This document shows positions 49,637-59,566 of a stretch of DNA of 64,000 nucleotides, piece after piece. Location: assembly GCF_001444505.1 (NCBI RefSeq), contig NZ_LNDJ01000001.1:62001-126000 (forward strand), given 5' to 3'. The notes under the pieces were generated by a model, which worked only from the letters and a program-made list of their open reading frames with translations, had not been told where the DNA came from and did no database searches. Numbering within the stretch: the first letter of the stretch is position 1; each line of letters begins with the position of its first letter. The position numbers and the translations under genes are program-made. This stretch comes from Psychrobacter piscatorii. GTDB taxonomy: Bacteria > Pseudomonadota > Gammaproteobacteria > Pseudomonadales > Moraxellaceae.

Positions 49637-49959
49637 ATTATCACCTATTTATTCGTCAAGTTTGAAATATAATACCTTTAAAAAAACAATGTCCATGATA
49701 TTTTCAAATGTATTCCTACTGCCTGCCATAATAGTGGGTTAGTAGATAGTTAGTCGTAGTAAAAACGCTAAACTTTGCAAACGATATGTAATTGATGTTG
49801 CCGCACTGTATCATCAAGATAGCGAGCTACCTGACAGTCAATTTATTATTCAAAATATAAAACGGTGAATAGTTTGATCGTCAGTCATAAAAAAAGACCA
49901 CCGAGCGGCAGTCTTTATATCAAGCAAACAATGGCATGCTTGGAAAAAATATGCGTAAA
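49637..49959. other. Spacer between the glycine-zipper lipoprotein and rho
   Basis: 323 bp, AT-rich. It holds the rho terminator (49886-49916) and, upstream of 49637 on the minus strand, presumably the lipoprotein promoter. No gene seen. Confidence 0.55.
49886..49916 (-). terminator. Terminator after rho
   Basis: On the minus strand AAGACTGCC pairs with GGTGGTCTT (two G-T pairs) over a short loop, followed by seven T. It lies about 45 nt after the rho stop. Confidence 0.75.
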
Positions 49960-51228
49960 TTAGTTCTGTGATTTGCGTTTCATTTGCTCAAAGAACTCGT
50001 CATTGGTTTTCGCTTCTTTGAGACGATCTAACAAGAATTCAGTAGCTTGGACGCCATCCATCGGCTGCAGCAGTTTACGTAAAATCCAGACTTTACGTAG
50101 TTTATCTTCGTCCAACAAGCGCTCTTCGCGGCGTGTGCCTGATTTTTTGATATTGATTGCAGGGAAGACACGTTTTTCGGCCAAGTCGCGCTCAAGGGTG
50201 ATTTCTTGGTTGCCCGTTCCTTTGAATTCCTCAAAGATCACGCTGTCCATCTTACTACCAGTATCAATCAGCGCACTGGCAATAATCGTCAAACTGCCAC
50301 CTTCTTCAACATTACGTGCAGCACCAAAGAAACGCTTTGGACGCTCAAGCGCATTGGCATCCAAACCACCGGTCAATACTTTGCCTGATGATGGTATAAC
50401 GGTGTTATAGGCACGTGCCAGACGAGTGATCGAGTCTAATAAAATCACCACATCTTGCTTATGCTCGACCAGACGTTTGGCTTTTTCGATGACCATCTCA
50501 GCCACTTGTACGTGACGCTGAGGTGGCTCATCAAAGGTAGAGGCAACGACTTCACCGCGCACGGTACGCTCCATCTCGGTGACTTCCTCTGGACGCTCAT
50601 CAATCAACAGGACGATTAAGTAGCATTCAGGATTATTGCGAGTGATGGACTGAGCAATAGATTGCAATAACATCGTTTTACCCGCTTTTGGCGGTGCGAC
50701 AATAATAGAGCGCTGACCTTTACCAATTGGTGCGATCAAATCAATGATACGCCCTGTCAGATCTTCAGTAGTACCATTACCAAGCTCAAGCTTTAGCTGC
50801 TCAGTAGGGAATAGCGGTGTTAGGTTCTCAAAAATCAGCTTATGACGTGAGCGATCTGGCGTATCAAAGTTGATTTCACCAACTTTTAGTAGCGCAAAAT
50901 AACGCTCAGAATCTTTTGGTGGGCGAATCGTACCAGCGATACTGTCGCCCGTTTTTAAGCTGAAGCGGCGAATTTGACTAGGGCTGACATAGATGTCATC
51001 AGGACCTGCTAGATAAGAGCCTTCTGATGAGCGTAAAAAGCCAAAACCATCAGGGAGAACCTCAAGCACACCGTCACCATAGATGGCTTCACCGTTGCGG
51101 GCATGGGTTTTTAAGATAGCAAAGATAATGTCTTGTTTACGGCTACGCGCCATGTTATCAAGACCCATTTCCTTGGCAATAGCCAACAGCTCAGAGATTG
51201 ATTTTTTCTTTAATTCAGTTAGATTCAT
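49960..51228 (-). CDS. rho: Transcription termination factor Rho
   Basis: Hexameric RNA-dependent ATPase that ends transcription. The 422 residues are close to E. coli (419). The N-terminal helix bundle (1-47), the RNA-binding cold-shock domain (about 50-118, with [18 protein letters not shown]), Walker A APPKAGKT (178-185), Walker [18 protein letters not shown] and the Q-loop/R-loop region follow. The Q loop with [19 protein letters not shown] is intact. No insert. The gene has a leader of about 350 nt. Confidence 0.99.
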   Translation of the reverse strand: MNLTELKKKSISELLAIAKEMGLDNMARSRKQDIIFAILKTHARNGEAIYGDGVLEVLPDGFGFLRSSEGSYLAGPDDIYVSPSQIRRFSLKTGDSIAGTIRPPKDSERYFALLKVGEINFDTPDRSRHKLIFENLTPLFPTEQLKLELGNGTTEDLTGRIIDLIAPIGKGQRSIIVAPPKAGKTMLLQSIAQSITRNNPECYLIVLLIDERPEEVTEMERTVRGEVVASTFDEPPQRHVQVAEMVIEKAKRLVEHKQDVVILLDSITRLARAYNTVIPSSGKVLTGGLDANALERPKRFFGAARNVEEGGSLTIIASALIDTGSKMDSVIFEEFKGTGNQEITLERDLAEKRVFPAINIKKSGTRREERLLDEDKLRKVWILRKLLQPMDGVQATEFLLDRLKEAKTNDEFFEQMKRKSQN

Positions 51229-51584
51229 AGATAGGTCATTAGCAATTGATCAGATGAGAGATGCCATTAGCAGCACAAGTCACGACAGTGAGTAAAACGA
51301 CAGTAATATGATGATAGAAGGTATTTGTACAGCGCAATGGCTTATGTAGTGTTGGTATTGCATGTCTGCTTATAGACGCATTGCTATCGCTGGATGCAAG
51401 GTCATAAGAATTAGGAATAAAAAAGGCTACATAAGAGTCTGCGTCAAAAACTCAATATCAGTCATTGCGTTTAGTCATTTCGTTTAGCAATGGTGTTAAT
51501 AATGACGATTGTGTTTTTGTTGATAAACACGAGGAGAATAGCGACAAGATACTAGGAAAACAGATGGTTTTCTCTTGTCAGCAG

Positions 51585-51614
51585 ACTATACGGTCTTCAC
51601 AATAGCGTTGTCAA
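51585..51614 (-). promoter_or_regulatory. Promoter of rho
   Basis: On the minus strand -35 TTGACA (51609-51614), 18-nt spacer, -10 TATAGT (51585-51590). The -35 is perfect and the -10 differs at one base. The leader to the ATG is about 350 nt. Confidence 0.75.
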
Positions 51615-51663
51615 TAAATTTTGCCAAAAAATTCGTATAATCAAGTTTTTTGCACAAAAAACA

Positions 51664-51700
51664 TGCAAAAAAGCCATTATCGTTATCAGATAATGGCTTT
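51664..51700 (-). terminator. Terminator after trxA
   Basis: On the minus strand AAAGCCATTATC (51700 down to 51689) pairs with GATAATGGCTTT (51681 down to 51670), a 12-bp stem with a 7-nt loop, followed by a run of T that continues to about 51667. Confidence 0.88.
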
Positions 51701-51753
51701 CTTTATCGCTTTAGCTCATCAATTCAAAAAACTTTGAAATGAGAACATTCAGC

Positions 51754-52080
51754 TTATAAATGCTTGTCCAATACTTTGGCCAATTCAGCTTTTGGCTGTA
51801 GACCCATCACTGAATCTACTTTTTCGCCGTCTTTGAAGACAAATAAAGTTGGGATGTTGCGGATACCAAAACGGCTCGCTGCTTGTGGGTTGTTATCCAC
51901 GTCAACTTTAACGATCTTAACTTTACCTTGGTACTCAGTCGCTAAATCTTCTAAAATAGGCGCAATCGCTTTACAAGGACCACACCAAGTTGCCCAAAAA
52001 TCTACCAATACAGGAAGATCTGATTCTAGAACGTCTTGGTCAAAGTTGGTGTCGGTAGTATTAACAATAAGGTCTGACAT
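51754..52080 (-). CDS. trxA: Thioredoxin
   Basis: General disulfide reductase and partner of ribonucleotide reductase. The 108 residues have the redox site WCGPC with C33 and C36, the buried D near VDFWATWCGPC and the cis-proline region GIRNIPTLFVF. GLQPKAELAKVL ends the fold. SD GAGAGA precedes the ATG. It lies upstream of rho on the same strand, as in several gamma-proteobacteria. Confidence 0.98.
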   Translation of the reverse strand: MSDLIVNTTDTNFDQDVLESDLPVLVDFWATWCGPCKAIAPILEDLATEYQGKVKIVKVDVDNNPQAASRFGIRNIPTLFVFKDGEKVDSVMGLQPKAELAKVLDKHL

Positions 52081-52473
52081 AATTTTATCTCTCTTGTTTT
52101 ATTTATTCTGTCACCACACACCAGCTGTCATATTTATCTAATAATAAGTGGGTCAGTGGTCAAAGAATCGTTTAGAAGTGGTGAAAATGTGCCATTATAT
52201 TAACATGTTTGTTCAGGCTTGACAGAGACAGGCTGGTTAAATTGTTCAACAATTACGATTAGCACAATAAATCGAAACAGAATGACACAGGTTGGATTTT
52301 CTCTGTTACGTGTGATCATTGCTTTGCTAGAACATACTTTTTGAGCACTTTTAGCCGTCTGTTTTTACATTGAATCATCCCACTTTTACTCTCAATAAAT
52401 AGGGCGCTACTGTGCCAAAATAACAGCCGCCAAAGCCCCATATTACGTTTAATTTATATAAGTAGTTAAGTTT
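52081..52473. promoter_or_regulatory. Divergent region between trxA and rluA
   Basis: 393 bp, no gene seen. It holds the trxA promoter candidate at 52135-52163. For rluA, TTGACA at 52219-52224 is a perfect -35, but no good -10 lies at the right distance. Confidence 0.5.
52135..52163 (-). promoter_or_regulatory. Candidate trxA promoter
   Basis: On the minus strand -35 TTGACC (52158-52163), 17-nt spacer, -10 TAGATA (52135-52140). The -35 is near consensus, the -10 is weak. The leader would be about 48 nt. Confidence 0.35.
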
Positions 52474-53187
52474 ATGCCTTTTACTGATGAAGAAGTCGAT
52501 GCCCTTAACGCGCAAGAAAATGCCTATCCACTTGAGTTTTTCAAACAATTTGCGCAAGAGATTACGGTGTACGAAGATGATGATATTTGGGTAGTAGATA
52601 AACCGGCAGGGCTGTTAAGTGTCGATGGCAAGACTCTCAAGGTAAGCCTGCTTGCTCGGCTTGAGCGTGCCAATCCAGCGGTAAAACTGATTCATCGATT
52701 GGATATGGACACGTCAGGTCTGATTATTTTCGCAAAAAATGCCGCTGCCCAAACCAATATCAGTAAACAGTTTATTGAACGCTTACCGCAGAAAAAATAC
52801 CAAGCCAGAGTTTTTGGGGAATGGGAGCAGGTGGGCGCAGCGGGTGAGATATCGGTGCCAGTACGCTATGAGCCGACGACCAAGCCGCGTCATATCGTTG
52901 ATCATGACTGGTCAAAGCATGCTTTAACACTGTATGAAGTCATAGCGCACGAAATGTGTGATGGTCAACCAGTTACTCGAGTAATGCTAAAACCAGTGAC
53001 AGGTCGCAGCCATCAACTACGCGTGCATATGGTGCATGCAGGTCATGTGATGATTGGTGATCCGATCTATGCTGAAGGCGCGGCACTCAAGATTGCGCCA
53101 AGGCTAAATCTACATGCGCAGCAATTGCGTTTAAAGCATCCAGTATTGGGTGCTTGGATGGACTGGGAAAGTCCATGCCCATTTTGA
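52474..53187 (+). CDS. rluA: Pseudouridine synthase RluA (23S rRNA U746 / tRNA U32)
   Basis: Isomerises uridine to pseudouridine in 23S rRNA and some tRNAs. The 237 residues have the catalytic HRLDMDTSGLIIFAKN (about 74-89) with the Asp in HRLD, and the conserved KPVTGRSHQLRVHM and GHVMIGDPIYAEG. Similarity in length and in LLLHA-like NLHAQQLRLKHP to E. coli RluA is better than to RluC or RluD; no S4 domain is present. Specificity for both sites is assumed from the E. coli protein. Confidence 0.9.
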   Translation: MPFTDEEVDALNAQENAYPLEFFKQFAQEITVYEDDDIWVVDKPAGLLSVDGKTLKVSLLARLERANPAVKLIHRLDMDTSGLIIFAKNAAAQTNISKQFIERLPQKKYQARVFGEWEQVGAAGEISVPVRYEPTTKPRHIVDHDWSKHALTLYEVIAHEMCDGQPVTRVMLKPVTGRSHQLRVHMVHAGHVMIGDPIYAEGAALKIAPRLNLHAQQLRLKHPVLGAWMDWESPCPF

Positions 53188-53276
53188 TGCATTAGATGCC
53201 TGAATATGAAGTCGAAGCGCGCGATTAATAGAAGCACTAAGGCTATCGCTGATCATGTAAACACAAGGATGAGAAT

Positions 53277-54902
53277 ATGCTTGATATCACTACTACCAAA
53301 CAGGCGATCAAAAGTCGCCTCACACGTAGACAGTCGCAAAGGGATAAGCCTGCTGATTATGAAGTGCTGATTATTGGTGCGGGCATTGCGGGCATTGGTA
53401 TGGCGTGCCGCTTACAGCAACTAGAGCATAAAAATCTATTTGGTCATAAAGGTGTAAAAAAACAAAGGCAGAACAGATCAGTTAACAACGAAAGAAGCTC
53501 GCAGCGCTTTGCCATATTAGAAAAACGTGCTGATTTGGGCGGCACGTGGGATTTATTTACCTATCCTGGTATCCGCTCGGACTCTGATGCGCTAACCTTT
53601 GGCTATAATTTTAGACCGTGGCTAGATTATAGAATGCTGGCAGCAGGTGGCGATATCAAGCGTTATATCGCTGATACGGCGTGCGAGTTTGGTATTACTG
53701 AGCATATTCGCTATGAGCATGAAGTTCAGCAAATATCATGGTCAAGCATTGATCAGTTATGGACAGCAACCATAAAAAATCATGCGAGTGGCGAAGTGTT
53801 CGTTAAGACGGCAAAGTTTATCGTCGGTGCTACGGGCTACTACGACTATGAGCAAGGCTATCGACCTCATTTTGAGGGAGAAGAAGATTTCCGCGGTCGT
53901 ATTGTCCATCCGCAGCATTGGGATGATTTAGATTATAACGACAAAAAAGTAGTCATCATTGGGAGTGGTGCTACCGCAATGACGCTATTGCCTGCGTTAG
54001 TGGATGAAGATAGTGATCAGTGTGCACGCCACGTCACGATGCTACAGCGAACGCCAACGTATGTGGCAAGTGTGCCGGGCGATGATTACGCGATTGACTG
54101 GCTATCAGGCAAGTTTTCACCCTTATCGAAAGAGCAGGCTTATACAGCGCTACGTGCACGTAATGTGCTACGGCAGCAAGGGCTGTATAAATTAGCCACT
54201 CACGCGCCGAAGCTGATGAAAGCCGTCCTAAAAGGCGGCGTGACTAAAGAGTTAAAAGGCAGCGGCGTTGATGTCGAGCACTTTATGCCCGACTATAATC
54301 CGTGGGATCAACGCGTATGCGCTGTGCCAGACAGTGACTTATTTAAGTCTTTGCACGGTGATCGTGCAGCAGTGGTCACCGATCAGATCGACCACTTCAC
54401 CGAAACCGGTATTATGCTGCAATCAGGCGAGCATCTTGACGCTGATATCATCGTCACAGCAACCGGATTGAAGCTGCAAATGCTAGGCGGAGCAGCGGTA
54501 TATATCGACGGGCAGGCCATTGAAATCGGTACGCGCATGACGTATAAGGCAGTCATGATCGAAGGCGTGCCCAATCTGGCGGCCTTATTTGGCTATACCA
54601 ATGCCTCATGGACGCTAAAGATTGATCTGGCTTGTCAATATGTGGTGCGGCTGTTGAGTTATATGCACAAAAACCGCTACCAAGTCGCGCTGCCACAGGC
54701 AAAGACGGCGAATGCTACCGCCTACGCCCAAGCAGATACGGTGATGGGCTCGCTATCGTCTGGATATGTCAGACGTGCCCAAGATAGACTGCCTAAGCAA
54801 GGCGATCGCTACCCGTGGTACGTGACCAACAATTATCTTAGCGACCGTGTGATGCTCAAATACCGCAAAATAAAAGACGACTGGTTACGGTTTAGTCGTT
54901 AG
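53277..54902 (+). CDS. Flavin-containing monooxygenase of Baeyer-Villiger type
   Basis: The 541 residues have the FAD-binding motif IIGAGIAGIGMACRL (about 31-45), the Baeyer-Villiger signature FRGRIVHPQHWDD (about 204-216, pattern FxGxxxHxxxWD) and the NADPH-binding VVIIGSGATAMTL (about 223-235). These place it among type I Baeyer-Villiger monooxygenases, which insert oxygen next to a ketone. A basic, Arg/Ser-rich insert (about 55-78) lies in the first dinucleotide-binding region. Substrate unknown. It follows rluA after 89 nt and has SD AAGGATGAGA near the ATG. Confidence 0.9.
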   Translation: MLDITTTKQAIKSRLTRRQSQRDKPADYEVLIIGAGIAGIGMACRLQQLEHKNLFGHKGVKKQRQNRSVNNERSSQRFAILEKRADLGGTWDLFTYPGIRSDSDALTFGYNFRPWLDYRMLAAGGDIKRYIADTACEFGITEHIRYEHEVQQISWSSIDQLWTATIKNHASGEVFVKTAKFIVGATGYYDYEQGYRPHFEGEEDFRGRIVHPQHWDDLDYNDKKVVIIGSGATAMTLLPALVDEDSDQCARHVTMLQRTPTYVASVPGDDYAIDWLSGKFSPLSKEQAYTALRARNVLRQQGLYKLATHAPKLMKAVLKGGVTKELKGSGVDVEHFMPDYNPWDQRVCAVPDSDLFKSLHGDRAAVVTDQIDHFTETGIMLQSGEHLDADIIVTATGLKLQMLGGAAVYIDGQAIEIGTRMTYKAVMIEGVPNLAALFGYTNASWTLKIDLACQYVVRLLSYMHKNRYQVALPQAKTANATAYAQADTVMGSLSSGYVRRAQDRLPKQGDRYPWYVTNNYLSDRVMLKYRKIKDDWLRFSR

Positions 54903-54923
54903 GTTTTAATTGATCGATAGTCG

Positions 54924-55871
54924 CTATTGATACTGATTATCGATAAAGTCAGCAACTTGTTTGCTTAATATCTGCCACAAGGTCTCTTGGGCGCTTTTGC
55001 TGCCCCAAGCATTGTGCGGGCTAAATATGACGCGTGGATGGTCGCTGAGACTGAGTAATGGGTCATCGTTCGCGATGGGCTCTTGTTCAAATACGTCACT
55101 GGCATAACCGATGATTTGCTCGTTGTTAATCGCATCAGTCAATGCTTGGCTATCAACGACGCCGCCACGAGCGACATTGACGATGAGCGGTTGTTTGCTC
55201 ATTTTTGCCAAGGTGTCTTTATTAATGAGGTGCTCGGTTTGTTCAGTCAATGGGCAATGCAAACTGAGGACATCTGCACGAGCTAATACCTCATCAAATG
55301 CCGTATAATCGTCGTTGCGCGGCGTGCGTCCTTGATGCTCCGCCCATAGAACTGTCATACCAAATGCACGCGCGATTTCGGTCACGCGCTTGCCAATGGT
55401 GCCAATACCAATGATGCCTAGCGTCTTGTCTTCCAAATCTATCAGCGGAATATCCAGCAGACAAAAATTCCCGTTTGCTAGCCATGTGCCATCAGCGACT
55501 TTTTGATGGTAATGAATACCGGCACGCATCGCAGTCAGCATGAGCATAAAGGTATGCTCAGGCACGCTTTTTACCGCATATCCCGCCACATTATAAAGTG
55601 CTACGCCATGTTTATCGCAAGCGGCTTGATCGACGTTATTCATGCCAGTGGCGGTCAGTTGAATCAATTTTAGCTTAGGTAGGCCTGCGATTACTTCCGC
55701 GCCAATTTGCACTTTATTAGTGATGATAATATCGGCATCTTTACAGCGCTCAATAATGAGGTCTGTGTCTTTTGGCGTATCGTTATAAGTGACGTAATCG
55801 CTTATGCCTGCTGGTGCGGGTAAGTCAATACCATCAGAAAAAGTGCCTTTATCCAAAAAAACGGCTTGCAT
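54924..55871 (-). CDS. D-2-hydroxyacid dehydrogenase (hydroxypyruvate/glyoxylate reductase type)
   Basis: NAD(P)-dependent oxidoreductase. The 315 residues have the nucleotide-binding GIIGIGTIGKRV (about 149-160), the catalytic Arg in VNVARGGVVD, Glu in EQEPI and His in SPHNAWGS. VDQAACDKHGVALYNVAGY is the usual stretch in the catalytic domain. HprA-type enzymes reduce hydroxypyruvate in the serine and glyoxylate routes; which substrate is used cannot be read from the sequence. SD AAGGA precedes the ATG. It is convergent with the monooxygenase gene, with only 21 nt between the stops. Confidence 0.88.
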   Translation of the reverse strand: MQAVFLDKGTFSDGIDLPAPAGISDYVTYNDTPKDTDLIIERCKDADIIITNKVQIGAEVIAGLPKLKLIQLTATGMNNVDQAACDKHGVALYNVAGYAVKSVPEHTFMLMLTAMRAGIHYHQKVADGTWLANGNFCLLDIPLIDLEDKTLGIIGIGTIGKRVTEIARAFGMTVLWAEHQGRTPRNDDYTAFDEVLARADVLSLHCPLTEQTEHLINKDTLAKMSKQPLIVNVARGGVVDSQALTDAINNEQIIGYASDVFEQEPIANDDPLLSLSDHPRVIFSPHNAWGSKSAQETLWQILSKQVADFIDNQYQ

Positions 55872-56289
55872 CGTTATTCCTTGTTTATGGTTGTCCTATA
55901 GATAGAAATAGTTGTCAAATGAATCGTTATCGGCTTAATGTAGCACGTTGGCATTTTTAGTCAAAAACGAATCTGTTAAATATCTTCTAGTGAGAGATAA
56001 GCGTTTAAAAACAAAGTAATTTATATCATGAGCGGATTTACTGAGCATGATTGGGTCTAAATACCTCATAAAGTCATGGGTATCATAAGCCGCCTCTTGA
56101 AAATTGAACTTAACGCACTCATCTAGCCGCTAACGTTATATAATGGTAAGGCTTGGCTATTGGTTTCACTAACATTATGGCATCGCGTTTGCATCTATTG
56201 ATGATTTGCATCATTGTTAATTTGGTTACTATCACAAGCCACCATTGCTATCTAATTTTTAATTATCTGAGTACAAAAGACATCGCCTT
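55872..56289. promoter_or_regulatory. Divergent region before rapA
   Basis: 418 bp, AT-rich. A good -10 TATAAT lies at 56139-56144 on the plus strand but has no matching -35. No gene seen. Confidence 0.45.
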
Positions 56290-59193
56290 ATGACTATCTC
56301 TATTGCTTCATTGCACAGTACTGAATTCGCCGTTGGCCAACGTTATTTATCTGATACGGAGTCTGAGCTTGGCTTAGGTGTGGTGATCGACGTCGATGAT
56401 CGATGTGTGCATATTTTATTTCCACAAAGTGAAGAGACGCGCGTCTACGCAAAAAACTCTGCGCCACTATCGCGCGTGGTGTTTAAGGTTGGCGATACTA
56501 TCTATGACCAAGATGGCAAAAGCTATACAGTCAATGCTGTTGATGAAGTCATGGGTGTGCTCAAATATGGCGTCGATGAGCACGAGGGCGGCACTGCTTC
56601 TAAAGGAATAATGGAGACGCGCCTTGCGGCCAATATCACGCTAGCCAAGCCGCTTGAGCGCTTGCTCGCTGGTCGTATCGAGCGCGGCGATTGGTACGAG
56701 CTGCGCCAAGATATCTTGCGTATGCAATCAGCGTTGGCTGGTCACCCGCTCAAAGGGTTGATGGGTGCGCGTGTTGATATCATCGAGCATCAGCTCTATA
56801 TCGCACACGAAGTCGGTAAGCGTATCGCGCCGCGTGTCCTGCTCGCTGATGAAGTGGGCCTTGGTAAAACCATCGAAGCGGGCATGATTATCCATCAGCA
56901 GCTACTAACGGGTAAAGCTGAGCGTGTTTTGATTTTGGTGCCAGACAGCTTGCAGTATCAATGGATGATTGAGCTGCGTCGTCGTTTTAATCTGAATTTT
57001 GCATTATTTGATTTGGTGCGCACAGCTGCGATCAAGGAACATGATCCTGAGCAAAACGTCTTTGCCACTGAGCAGTGCATCATCGCGGGTATGGATTTAT
57101 TGATTGACCATCCAGACTTGTATGATCAAGCGATGGAAGCGGGCTTTGATCTATTGGTTGTGGACGAGGCGCATCATCTGCATTGGGATGAGGCGCAAGG
57201 CGGCAATGATAAATATGATCTGGTGGCAGACTTTGCAGAAGAAACGCCAGGCGTGATGCTATTGACGGCAACGCCAGAGCAGCTTGGCGCGCAAAGTCAC
57301 TTTGCCCGTTTGCGTCTACTTGATCCAGATCGCTTCGATGATCTAGATGAGTTCATTGATGGTCAAGAAGCCTTTGCGGAGACGGCAGCAGTCGCTGGTG
57401 TATTAATAGAAGACAAACCGCTCAATGACGGTCAAATCACCGCATTGAGCAATTTATTAGACATCAGTATGGATGAGCTGTCCACGATTAATGAAGACGA
57501 CAAACTGCGTACCTATGTGCTCAACGAGCTATTAGATCGTCACGGTACCGGTCGTATTTTGTTCCGTAATACGCGTGAGAGTGTTAAAGGGTTCTATGGT
57601 CGTAGCAGTCAGCCGCATCCACTGCCGCTCCCTGACGCGTGGAAAGACAGCTATCAAACCAATGGCAAATTGCGTGAGCAGCTATGGGGTGAAGAGAATC
57701 AACCAGATGGAGGCTGGCTAGAAGATGATCCACGCGTCTCTTGGTTGGTTGATATCTTACGCGGTGAGCTTAAGCAACAAAAAGTGCTATTAATCGCTCG
57801 CAGTGGCGCGACGGTAGAGAGCTTAGAAGCCGTATTACGTCTGCATGCCGGCATCAAAACCGCTATATTTACTGAGCAGATGACCCTGCTTGAGCGTGAC
57901 CAAGCGGCAGCATTTTTCGCAGATAGCGAAGGCGCACAGATACTACTGTGCTCAGAGATTGGCTCTGAAGGTCGTAACTTCCAGTTTGCAAGCCAGCTGA
58001 TACTCTGGGATTTACCGGCCAATCCAGATACTTTGGAGCAGCGTATTGGACGTCTAGATCGTATCGGTCAGACACAGCAGATCATGCTGCATGTGCCTTA
58101 CGTACAGGGCACGGCGCAAGAGCGTCTTTACCATTGGTATAACGATGCGCTGAATATGTTTAACCAAATATCACCAACGGCACAAAGCGTGCAAGAGCAG
58201 TATATCCAAGAGCTCAAGCCTGTACTTGAAGGCGCGGATAATGCGGATAACAATGCCATCTTACAAGACATCATTGATGAGGCGCTACAGACGCGTTTGG
58301 GCCTAGAGGCGCAGCTACAAGCGGGCCGTGATCGTCTGCTAGAGTACAACTCGTGTCGTCCGCGTGTCGCTGGACGTATTGCGGACGCCATGCGTGACTT
58401 TGATGGCAATAATTTATTGCCGCATTTCATTGAGCGCTTCTTTGCCTCTGCCAATATCGACCATAATATCCAGCGTGATGGCTCGTGGGTCATCGCACCG
58501 ATCGATAGCACTGAGATCAGCGACTATATCGATGGCTTGCCGCTTGGTGATGAAGACGGTATGACGTTGACTTTTGAGCGTGAGCAAGCGCTTCAGCGTG
58601 AAGATATCGATTTTATCACGCATGAGCATCCATTAATGCGCGCTATCTATGAGCTGGCCAGTACCAGCACCTTTGGTAATACCACAGTGGCTATGCTAAA
58701 AAGCGCCGCTGTGCCGCAAGGGATGGTATTGCTAGAAGTAAACTTCCGTGTCGAAGCCATCGCACCAAAAGTGCTCAATCTGCCAGCGACATTGACCACG
58801 CAAAATATCCGTGTCTTTATCAGTGAGCAGGGCAGTGACTTGTCGGCTCGTATCAGTGCTGATATGATCATGCCGCATGTCGAACGCTTGGATAAAAACC
58901 GTGCTCGTCAGGTGATCAAAGTGCGCGGCGATGTGATCGAGCAGCGGTATTACGAGGCTGAAGACATCGCACGTGAGCAAATCGCGGAGATTGGTGAACA
59001 AGCAAGTGCGCGCTTTAGTCAGCAGTGGTCACGTGAGATCAAACGTCTCAAGCACTTGCAAACCATCAATCCAAATGTACGCCCCGAAGAGGTTGAGCGC
59101 CTAGAGCAGCTCAAGGCTCAAGGAGAGCAAGCGCTTGGGAACTTATCGCTAGTACCGGACTCTATTCGCGTACTGGTAGCAGTGAAGCCATAA
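56290..59193 (+). CDS. rapA: RNA polymerase-associated ATPase RapA
   Basis: Swi2/Snf2-type ATPase that binds RNA polymerase and helps its recycling after termination. The 967 residues (E. coli 968) have the N-terminal Tudor-like domains (about 1-110, starting FAVGQRYLSDTESELGLG as in RapA), motif I DEVGLGKTIEAGMI (about 187-200), motif II VVDEAHHLHW, the C-terminal helicase half with GSEGRNFQFASQLILWDLP and RIGRLDRIGQ, and C-terminal domains specific to RapA. No obvious truncation. Confidence 0.98.
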   Translation: MTISIASLHSTEFAVGQRYLSDTESELGLGVVIDVDDRCVHILFPQSEETRVYAKNSAPLSRVVFKVGDTIYDQDGKSYTVNAVDEVMGVLKYGVDEHEGGTASKGIMETRLAANITLAKPLERLLAGRIERGDWYELRQDILRMQSALAGHPLKGLMGARVDIIEHQLYIAHEVGKRIAPRVLLADEVGLGKTIEAGMIIHQQLLTGKAERVLILVPDSLQYQWMIELRRRFNLNFALFDLVRTAAIKEHDPEQNVFATEQCIIAGMDLLIDHPDLYDQAMEAGFDLLVVDEAHHLHWDEAQGGNDKYDLVADFAEETPGVMLLTATPEQLGAQSHFARLRLLDPDRFDDLDEFIDGQEAFAETAAVAGVLIEDKPLNDGQITALSNLLDISMDELSTINEDDKLRTYVLNELLDRHGTGRILFRNTRESVKGFYGRSSQPHPLPLPDAWKDSYQTNGKLREQLWGEENQPDGGWLEDDPRVSWLVDILRGELKQQKVLLIARSGATVESLEAVLRLHAGIKTAIFTEQMTLLERDQAAAFFADSEGAQILLCSEIGSEGRNFQFASQLILWDLPANPDTLEQRIGRLDRIGQTQQIMLHVPYVQGTAQERLYHWYNDALNMFNQISPTAQSVQEQYIQELKPVLEGADNADNNAILQDIIDEALQTRLGLEAQLQAGRDRLLEYNSCRPRVAGRIADAMRDFDGNNLLPHFIERFFASANIDHNIQRDGSWVIAPIDSTEISDYIDGLPLGDEDGMTLTFEREQALQREDIDFITHEHPLMRAIYELASTSTFGNTTVAMLKSAAVPQGMVLLEVNFRVEAIAPKVLNLPATLTTQNIRVFISEQGSDLSARISADMIMPHVERLDKNRARQVIKVRGDVIEQRYYEAEDIAREQIAEIGEQASARFSQQWSREIKRLKHLQTINPNVRPEEVERLEQLKAQGEQALGNLSLVPDSIRVLVAVKP

Positions 59194-59566
59194 ACTTTTA
59201 GATGATAGTCAAAAACGAGATGTTGTTAGACATCTCGTTTTTTTATGAATGAGATTGCTTGGACGAGTAAAGTAGATGCGATTTTTTATCGCAAATCGTT
59301 AAGCAATACTTATGAGTAAGCTGACAGTAACTAGTCAAAGCCAACAATATTGGGTAAGATATTTACCTTTTCTATCGAAAATGAATAGATAGCCATGGCC
59401 TGATGAGCTATGGCAGTGTGTTTATTCTAAAGTCTCTCTTGTGTATTTCCGCAAGCGATCTCATATTATTTTAAATTCAAGCGCAGCGTCTATATGGCAT
59501 CGAGATTGTTAGATGCGTATATTCGGATGCTGAGCGTGTTTGATAAAAATAAGGAAACATATTGTC
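59194..59566. promoter_or_regulatory. Spacer between rapA and tesB
   Basis: 373 bp with the rapA terminator at its left end. The rest is AT-rich, without a gene; the tesB promoter must be here but I cannot locate it. Confidence 0.5.
59214..59244 (+). terminator. Terminator after rapA
   Basis: AACGAGATGT (59214-59223) pairs with ACATCTCGTT (59230-59239) around a 6-nt loop, with T to 59244. Confidence 0.92.

Larger units (their letters stand above)
51229..51753. promoter_or_regulatory. rho leader and trxA-rho spacer
   Basis: 525 bp with no gene. On the minus strand it carries the trxA terminator (51664-51700), the rho promoter (51585-51614) and a roughly 350-nt rho leader. In E. coli Rho represses its own gene by terminating in its leader; a long leader here would allow the same. 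Confidence 0.65.

Noticed and set aside
49973-50410. 145-codon plus-strand frame inside rho
   Set aside because: Antisense of the highly conserved rho; Ser/Arg/Leu-rich composition typical of shadow frames.
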